From the NCBI GenBank assembly GCA_934486895.1, contig CAKSQZ010000001.1:196869-260868 (forward strand): DNA of 64,000 nucleotides. The letters are read 5' to 3'. Below the pieces are notes generated by a model, which saw only the letters and a program-made list of their open reading frames with translations, was not told the origin of the DNA and did not search any database. Of the stretch, positions 59,155 to 64,000 are shown piece after piece. The stretch comes from an uncultured Eubacteriales bacterium (GTDB taxonomy: Bacteria; Bacillota; Clostridia; Oscillospirales; Acutalibacteraceae). Each line of letters opens with the position of its first letter. Positions within the stretch are counted from its first letter, which is position 1. The position numbers and the translations under genes are program-made.

Positions 59155-59466
59155 TCCGTTACCACGCCGGGTGGCAGAGCCACTTTGCCGTGGCTGGTTA
59201 TCATAGTATTTAACATTAAAAAAAGCTCGACAAGGACCTAACATCTTGTCGGGCATTTTTTCTACACCACCGCACAAACTTCCCGCGACCTGCCCCCCAT
59301 GGCAATGGTCGGGCATTTGTTGTACTCTACCGCACAAACTTGCCGTCGTCCTGACCTCCGCGGCAACGGGCAGCAAAGCTGCTATGCACGCTCAACCGAC
59401 GGTCGGGCAATAAAGGCAGCCCTTCGCACAAACCAAGTGCGGCATGCCCACCGTGGCAACGGCGGG
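59155..59466. repeat. Dispersed repeat, copy 8, between converging genes
   Basis: Mixed modules: GGTGGCAGAGCCAC, GGCTGGTTATCATAGTATTT, the hairpin CTCGACAAGGACC...ATCTTGTCGGGC (about 59224-59258), GCACAAACTTCCCGCG, then one 93-bp-type unit in inverted orientation (GCAGCAAAGCTGC, GCACGCTCAACCGAC, GTCGGGCAATAAAGGCAGCC, CGTGGCAACGG). The end touches the stop of the NSS gene. Confidence 0.85.
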
Positions 59467-60825
59467 TCAGCTGATGAGTCCGATGACGAAGATCGCTATT
59501 ATCAGCACGGGAAGCACGATAATAAAATACCACTTCATCCACGAACGGATCTTCAACCCCTTGCCGGTATTGGCTTCCTTCTGATAATTCTTAAAGCCCC
59601 AGCCCCACTTTGTGACGCAGAACAAAAGATAAACCAGCGAACCGAGCGGCAGGAGAATATTGCTGACAAGGAAATCCTCGCTGTCGAGAATATCTCTTGC
59701 GCCGATCGGCGTTACACCGCTGAGCACATTGTATCCGAGCACGCACGGAATGCTCAGAAGCAGTATGATAACCCCGTTGATAACCGCCGATTTTCTGCGG
59801 CTTATTTTAAAGTTATCCATACATGACGACATTATATTTTCAAAAACGGCGATAACCGTTGAGAACGAAGCGAATGTCATAAACAAAAAGAACAAACTGC
59901 CCCAAAGCCTGCCGCCGGACATATTGACAAACACATTCGGCAATGTGACAAAGATAAGGCTCGGACCCGATGTGACCTCGACTCCGTAGCTGAAGCACGC
60001 AGGGAAAATGATCAGTCCTGCCGACACCGCAACAAATGTATCGAGCGCACAGATACGGGCACCCTCGCCCGCCAAAGTGTGTTCACGGCTCATATAACTG
60101 CCGAAGATCTCCATTGCGGCAATTCCGAGGCTGAGTGTGAAAAACGCCTGGTTCATAGCCGAAGCGACAACATTGCCGATACCGACCGAATTTACATTGT
60201 CCATATTCGGCACAAGATAGAAGCTGAGCCCCTCCTTTGCGCCCGAGAGCGTGAAGCTGTGCACCGCGAGCACAAGGATCAGCACAAAAAGCGCGCTCAT
60301 CATGACCTTGCTGACGCGCTCAAGCCCTTTGCGCACTCCGATACTGCAAACAAATATGCCCGCAACGACCGTTATCGCCATCCAGATGCCCATTTCCAAA
60401 GGGTCGGCGAGCATATCCGAAAACACCTTTGCGCTCACCTCGGCGTTCATATCCGAGGTGAAAGTGCCGAATGCGAACTTGAAAAAATAGTTGAGCATCC
60501 AGCCCGAAACATTGGTATAGTACATCATTAAAATGTAGCACCCGATCAGGGCAAACCAACCGTGGATATGCCATTTCGACTTCGGCTTTTCTAAAGCCTT
60601 GTAGGCGAGTACCGCACTTTTACGGCTTGCTCTGCCGACTGCGAGCTCCATTGTGAGTACAGGCAATCCCATTATAACGAGCATAACAAGATAGATAAGC
60701 ACAAAAAATCCGCCGCCGTTTTGACCGACGATATACGGAAACCGCCAGACATTGCCGATACCGATAGCACAGCCTGCGCTGACAAGCAGAAAGCCGAGCC
60801 TTGATTTAAAAGATTCCCTTTCCAT
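59467..60825 (-). CDS. Neurotransmitter:sodium symporter family transporter
   Basis: Na+-coupled amino-acid-type transporter (NSS/SNF) of 452 aa with about 11 to 12 segments. The N-terminal signature GFLLVSAGCAIGIGNVWRFPYIVGQNGGGFFVLIYL includes the Na1/Na2 and substrate region; AFFTLSLGIAAMEIFGSY (TM6) and the SFSTVIAVFENI (TM8) stretch match bacterial LeuT/TnaT relatives. Substrate unknown; Trp is one option given the Trp-regulated gene at 45.7 kb, but this is speculation. The promoter is at 60905-60933. Confidence 0.93.
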   Translation of the reverse strand: MERESFKSRLGFLLVSAGCAIGIGNVWRFPYIVGQNGGGFFVLIYLVMLVIMGLPVLTMELAVGRASRKSAVLAYKALEKPKSKWHIHGWFALIGCYILMMYYTNVSGWMLNYFFKFAFGTFTSDMNAEVSAKVFSDMLADPLEMGIWMAITVVAGIFVCSIGVRKGLERVSKVMMSALFVLILVLAVHSFTLSGAKEGLSFYLVPNMDNVNSVGIGNVVASAMNQAFFTLSLGIAAMEIFGSYMSREHTLAGEGARICALDTFVAVSAGLIIFPACFSYGVEVTSGPSLIFVTLPNVFVNMSGGRLWGSLFFLFMTFASFSTVIAVFENIMSSCMDNFKISRRKSAVINGVIILLLSIPCVLGYNVLSGVTPIGARDILDSEDFLVSNILLPLGSLVYLLFCVTKWGWGFKNYQKEANTGKGLKIRSWMKWYFIIVLPVLIIAIFVIGLIS

Positions 60826-60904
60826 TTAAAATCTCCCGATAAAAGTGTGTATAATAATAAAATTTAAATCGCCGCCTTAAGTCGGGCGGAAATTGTCCGC
60901 ATTA

Positions 60905-60933
60905 AGTATACTAAATCCGCTTTTAAAAGTCAA
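60905..60933 (-). promoter_or_regulatory. Promoter of the NSS transporter gene
   Basis: Minus strand TTGACT (60928-60933), 17-bp spacer, TATACT (60905-60910). Just upstream, toward the divergent TauE gene, GGAATTTCG occurs twice (60962-60970 and 60975-60983). Confidence 0.68.
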
Positions 60934-61006
60934 CTCAGGCTCCGAAAATCAGACAATATTCGGAATTTCGAATCGGAATTTCGGACATACTAAAACGGGT
61001 GATTTT

Positions 61007-61369
61007 ATGAAACCTGATAAGAAATCTTTTATTGCGGCGGCAGGCGGTTTTTTTGTTGGGATCGTCAACGGTCTGCTCGGTGCAGGCGGCGGAACGGTCG
61101 CAGTGCCGGTGCTGAAAAGCGTGCTCGGCGACCGAAAAAAGGCGCACATAAACTCTGTCGCGCTGATACTGCCGCTGAGTGCGCTGAGCGCGGCGGTCTA
61201 TTTAAAAGGCGGGGTCAAAGTCGGTGGGGAAATGTTTATTCTTGTGCCGTTCGGACTGATTGGCGCGCTGGCAGGCACATGGCTTATGAAATATATCAGC
61301 GGCAAAGTGCTCGGGCGGATCTTTTCGCTCATGCTTATTTATGCGGGGGTGCGAATGCTGTTTGCTTGA
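61007..61369 (+). CDS. Half-size TauE/SafE (DUF81) permease, first half
   Basis: Membrane protein of 120 aa with four segments; GIVNGLLGAGGGTVAVPVLKSVLG is the TauE/SafE repeat motif, and GALAGTWLMKYISGKVLGRIFSLMLIYAGVRML is the end of one half-domain. Full-length family members of about 250 aa have two such halves. The next gene encodes the other half, so the pair likely forms a heterodimeric sulfite/organosulfur-anion exporter. The ATG at 61007 has a GGGTGAT SD. Confidence 0.85.
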   Translation: MKPDKKSFIAAAGGFFVGIVNGLLGAGGGTVAVPVLKSVLGDRKKAHINSVALILPLSALSAAVYLKGGVKVGGEMFILVPFGLIGALAGTWLMKYISGKVLGRIFSLMLIYAGVRMLFA

Positions 61370-61727
61370 CTTTTTGATATACGCCGCGGCAGGCTTTTTC
61401 TCAGGCGCGGCAGGCTCGCTCGGGATCGGCGGAGGCGGTATTTTAATTGTGATACTGTCGGCGTTTTTGGGGTATTCCCAGCAGTCGGCTCAGCTTTGCA
61501 ATCTGCTGTTTTTTCTGCCGATAGCGTTGCTTTCAACAATAATTTACGCCCGCCGAAAACAGGTCTGCTTTCGCGCGGTGGTATTTATGGCGGCTGTCGG
61601 TGCGGTCGGCGCGGTTGTCGGGTATTTACTGTTTTCTCTGCTCGGCGGAAAGATTGTCGGGAAAATATTTGCGGTGATGCTTATATTCATCAGCGTTCGG
61701 GAGTGGTTTTCAAAAGATGAAAATTAG
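61362..61727 (+). CDS. Half-size TauE/SafE permease, second half
   Basis: Membrane protein of 121 aa with four segments; GFFSGAAGSLGIGGGGILIVILSAFLG is the repeat motif and GGKIVGKIFAVMLIFISVREWF aligns with the end of the first half. It overlaps the first gene by 8 bp. The TTG at 61362 has GGGGGTG upstream; the ATG at 61341 has no SD. Its end overlaps the next gene by 11 bp, so all three genes form one operon. Confidence 0.83.
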   Translation: MLDFLIYAAAGFFSGAAGSLGIGGGGILIVILSAFLGYSQQSAQLCNLLFFLPIALLSTIIYARRKQVCFRAVVFMAAVGAVGAVVGYLLFSLLGGKIVGKIFAVMLIFISVREWFSKDEN

Positions 61728-62391
61728 CGTGTTGCTAAGGCGGCAGCTTTTGATATTTTTTGCAAGAGCAGTGCTGATACTGTGCTGCGGTGCGTTTTCG
61801 TTTGTTGTGAATCTGCGAATGGACATTCGGTATGCGCTGATGATTTTTTTGCCGCTGAGACTGCTTCTTATCTCACCGCTGAAAATATACATTTATGCGC
61901 CGAATGACGCTTTGAATGTGTTTTCGGCATTTTCGTCCGTTGAAGCGTATTTCGGTGCGCTTGCCGTGACGGCGATCAGGCTTTTTTGCTATGCATTGAT
62001 GATCGCGCCGATCGCCGCTGCGATCATGCTCCGAACACTGCCGCCGGTGTGGTTTTCCGCTGCGCTTGCAGCGGCGCTTGCGATGTCGTTTGCGCTGATT
62101 TTGATATATCAGCGGACATTTGCAGTGTCGGTCTTTATGGCACAGGGGCGCTCGGTTATGAAAGCGTATCGGCATAGCTTTGCCGTGACGAAAGGCTGCA
62201 TCGGTGATGTCTGCGAGTTTTATCTCAAGTGGTTCTGGCTGCCTGTTTTGGTGCCGCTTGTATTGCCGTATCTCTTTGTCGCACCGTTTTTTCATAAGCA
62301 ATTATACCAAACCTGCTTCGCCCGTTGGCACGCCGGCACAGCCGGTATGCCGGCGGTGAATATTGCCCCAAATGAGGTAAAGACTACTTAA
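61717..62391 (+). CDS. Hypothetical membrane protein with repeat-encoded C-terminus
   Basis: Protein of 224 aa with about five transmembrane segments (for example 8-30, 38-56, 78-100, 108-128, 175-195); family unknown, though the pattern resembles small DUF975-like membrane proteins. The last about 25 residues (from CFARWHAGTAGMPAV) are encoded by a piece of the dispersed intergenic repeat (CCCGTTGGCACGCCGG), so the original stop was probably lost or displaced. It overlaps the TauE gene and precedes eno by 16 bp. Confidence 0.7.
   Translation: MKISVLLRRQLLIFFARAVLILCCGAFSFVVNLRMDIRYALMIFLPLRLLLISPLKIYIYAPNDALNVFSAFSSVEAYFGALAVTAIRLFCYALMIAPIAAAIMLRTLPPVWFSAALAAALAMSFALILIYQRTFAVSVFMAQGRSVMKAYRHSFAVTKGCIGDVCEFYLKWFWLPVLVPLVLPYLFVAPFFHKQLYQTCFARWHAGTAGMPAVNIAPNEVKTT
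62310..62370. repeat. Dispersed repeat, copy 9, inside a coding end
   Basis: GCTTCGCCCGTTGGCACGCC followed by GGCACAGCCGGTATGCCGGCGG matches the CCCGTTGGCACGCCGGCG module at 54843. It lies within the last codons of the upstream membrane-protein gene. Confidence 0.7.
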
Positions 62392-62407
62392 AAAGGAGTG
62401 ATTTTTT

Positions 62408-63724
62408 ATGTCTATGATCAAAAATATCCGCGCGCTTGAGATCCTCGACTCCCGCGCCAACCCGACTCTCAAAGTCACCGTTGAAACCGAATACGGCGCT
62501 GTCGGCTCGGCTTGTGTGCCGTCGGGCGCGTCCACCGGCGAATACGAAGCGCTCGAACTTCGCGACAACGATCCCGACCGCTACAACTCAAAAGGCGTAC
62601 TCAAGGCTTACGGCTCGGTGCAGGGCATTATCGCGCCGAAGCTCTGCGGCACCCTCGATGTATGCGACCAGCGCGGTATCGACTCGCTGATGCTCGAGCT
62701 TGACGGCACGCCAGACAAATCAAAGCTCGGTGCAAACGCTCTGCTCGGCGTATCACTTGCGTGTGCGCACGCCGCGGCGAATGAGCTCGATCTTCCGCTT
62801 TACCGCTATCTCGGCGGCACTTTCGCCGACACAATGCCCGTTCCGATGATGAACATTTTAAACGGCGGTGTCCATGCGGATAACTCGGTGGATTTTCAGG
62901 AATTTATGATAATGCCGGCAGGTGCGCCGACTTTCAAAGAGGCTGTCAGAGCAGGCAGTGAGGTTTTTCACAGCCTGAAAAGCCTGCTTTCTGCGGATGG
63001 CTACTCGACCGCTGTCGGCGATGAAGGCGGTTTTGCGCCCGACCTTTCGGGCAGCAAAGAAGCGGCACAGTATATTGTCCGCGCGATCGAAAAAGCGGGA
63101 TATAAAGCGGGCGCCGACATTTTCCTGGCGCTTGACGCGGCTTCGAGCGAATTGTACGACAAGCAGGAACACAAATATATTCTGAAGGGTGAGGAGCTTG
63201 AGCTTTCGGCGGACGACATGATCGAGCATCTGTGCCGGCTTTGCAATGAATTTCCGATAATCTCTATTGAGGACGGGCTCGAACAAAACGATTTTTCGGG
63301 CACTGCAAAACTGACGAAAAAGCTCGGAGGCAGGGTGCAGATCGTCGGCGACGATTTGTTTGTGACCAACACAAAGCGGCTTGCTCACGGCATTTCTGTC
63401 GGCGCGGCAAACTCTATTTTGATAAAGCCGAATCAAATAGGAACGCTCAGCGAAACACGCGCGGCGATCGATCTTGCGATGAAAAACGGATACACTGCGG
63501 TAATTTCGCATCGTTCGGGCGAAACTGAAGATACGACTATCGCCGACATTGCAGTCGCATTCGGAACAGGGCAGATCAAGACAGGTTCGCTCTCGAGGGG
63601 TGAACGCACTGCGAAATACAACCGTCTGCTTGAGATCGCAGAGGAGCTTGAAACCTCGGTCTTTCCGACCCTGCCTATGCTCAACCGTTGCCACGGTAGG
63701 CAGGACGCACTTGGTTTGTGCTGA
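62408..63724 (+). CDS. eno: Enolase with altered C-terminal tail
   Basis: Glycolytic enzyme of 438 aa (2-phosphoglycerate to phosphoenolpyruvate). RGNPT-type ARILDSRANPTLKV, ASTGEYEALELRD, NILNGGVHADNSVDFQEFMIMP, the metal ligands in ALDAASSELY, ISIEDGL and VGDDLFVTN, the Lys in LIKPNQIGT and the signature SHRSGETEDTTIADIAVA are intact. After YNRLLEIAEELE the usual tail is replaced by TSVFPTLPMLNRCHGRQDALGLC, whose last 12 residues or so are encoded by the dispersed repeat (CGTTGCCACGGTAGGCAGGACGC). SD AAAAAGGAGTG. Separated from gpmI by the NSS and TauE genes. Confidence 0.97.
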   Translation: MSMIKNIRALEILDSRANPTLKVTVETEYGAVGSACVPSGASTGEYEALELRDNDPDRYNSKGVLKAYGSVQGIIAPKLCGTLDVCDQRGIDSLMLELDGTPDKSKLGANALLGVSLACAHAAANELDLPLYRYLGGTFADTMPVPMMNILNGGVHADNSVDFQEFMIMPAGAPTFKEAVRAGSEVFHSLKSLLSADGYSTAVGDEGGFAPDLSGSKEAAQYIVRAIEKAGYKAGADIFLALDAASSELYDKQEHKYILKGEELELSADDMIEHLCRLCNEFPIISIEDGLEQNDFSGTAKLTKKLGGRVQIVGDDLFVTNTKRLAHGISVGAANSILIKPNQIGTLSETRAAIDLAMKNGYTAVISHRSGETEDTTIADIAVAFGTGQIKTGSLSRGERTAKYNRLLEIAEELETSVFPTLPMLNRCHGRQDALGLC

Positions 63725-63800
63725 GGGGAGGCTTTATCGCCCGACATTCGGTTATGTGCAAGATGCCTCCCCTGTGTAAGGGGAGGCAATACAGTCCTGC
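63684..63800. repeat. Dispersed repeat, copy 10, overlapping the end of eno
   Basis: CCGTTGCCACGGTAGGCAGG, TTTGTGCTGAGGGGAGG, TATCGCCCGACATTCGG, then an inverted pair GCCTCCCCT/AGGGGAGGC (63760-63789) and CAGTCCTGCTGCCGCAG. It provides the eno stop codon and probably its terminator. Confidence 0.8.
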
Positions 63801-64000
63801 TGCCGCAGATGGCAAAAAGATATAGCATAGCCGTCGGTATGGTAAACACAAAACCCTCCCAATATCATAACTCCACATCGGCGGATTGCAGTTGTTGTCT
63901 CGGGGTGAGCCTATGCCCGCAGTAACTTGCACAAGAACACAGCTTCGGATTTAATGCAGATTTTTCCGCTCGTAAAACGCTGTTAAGCGGTTGGAGAGCG
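63801..64000. other. Unassigned sequence at the window end
   Basis: No gene with SD is seen in these 200 bp. A hairpin CGGG-TGAGCCTATG-CCCG (about 63900-63917) and CGCTGTTAAGCGGTTGGAGAGCG at the edge suggest structured RNA or a leader of a gene beyond the window, but no known family is recognised. Confidence 0.3.

Noticed and set aside
57534..59216. 560-codon open frame opposite gpmI (also similar frames opposite ftsH, pgk, tpiA and eno)
   Set aside because: Codon-bias shadows; the sense frames carry complete catalytic motifs.
61007..61727. A single frameshifted TauE pseudogene
   Set aside because: Both halves have plausible starts, complete membrane motifs and a normal stop-start overlap; a split gene is more likely, though a sequencing error remains possible.
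63980..64000. GGTTGGAGAGCG at the window edge as the start of a glycine riboswitch
   Set aside because: Only a few bases are visible; cannot be judged.

Overview
The window reads as a chromosomal segment of a strictly anaerobic, low-to-mid GC Firmicute of the Oscillospiraceae (Ruminococcus-like). The evidence is a secreted protein with a type I dockerin and a Thr-rich linker, a single-chain pyruvate:ferredoxin oxidoreductase, a ferredoxin-thioredoxin-reductase-like protein beside thioredoxin, a rubredoxin-fused flavodiiron protein, a Trp T-box, a preQ1 riboswitch and consistently Gram-positive SD and sigma-A signals. No rRNA, tRNA, phage or transposase gene was recognised.

Layout. 1-9.6 kb: partial pncB, thioredoxin plus an FTR-like partner, nifJ, an FAD oxidoreductase, ferritin, a SprT-like protein and hpt. 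9.6-13.2 kb: dockerin protein and a membrane-anchored Thr-rich protein. 13.2-20.2 kb (minus): one apparent operon GH5-rpe-rplI-dnaB-tilS-ftsH. 20.3-22.8 kb (plus): metal-responsive arsR, HMA chaperone, cadA-type ATPase. 23-29.6 kb (minus): complete pstSCAB-phoU-phoP-phoR behind a PhoP-box promoter. 29.6-32 kb: a largely non-coding stretch with a candidate small RNA, a 16-bp operator-like palindrome, 93-bp tandem repeats, a TetR gene, and an isolated type II CRISPR array joined to a tracrRNA-like gene with no cas gene in the window. 32-45.4 kb: flavodiiron protein divergent from a Crp/Fnr regulator, then holA, RNase M5-like, uvrC, degV, an esterase, putP, and a phospholipid operon (flippase-like, pssA, psd). 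45.7-54.5 kb (minus): Trp T-box-trpB-like, nadA, cysK, pncA-nadE, preQ1-queT, CNNM transporter. 55-63.7 kb: lower glycolysis pgk-tpiA-gpmI-eno, interrupted by an NSS transporter and a TauE half-gene pair.

Two features stand out. First, the CRISPR array with tracrRNA but no effector nearby. The anti-repeat of the tracrRNA is literally the last repeat of the array, read on the opposite strand. Second, a modular, palindromic intergenic repeat family recurs in at least ten gaps, in both orientations. Its tandem units are exactly 93 bp at two loci and 135 bp at a third, and it runs into the 3' ends of eno and of a membrane-protein gene, giving them repeat-encoded C-termini.

Functional links: pncB, pncA, nadE and nadA together cover NAD salvage and de novo entry. 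NifJ, FTR-like protein, thioredoxin, flavodiiron protein and ferritin form a ferredoxin-centred anaerobic redox and oxygen/iron-stress set. The Pho cluster is self-contained. Starts given below were chosen from visible SD sequences, so several are shorter than the longest possible reading frame.
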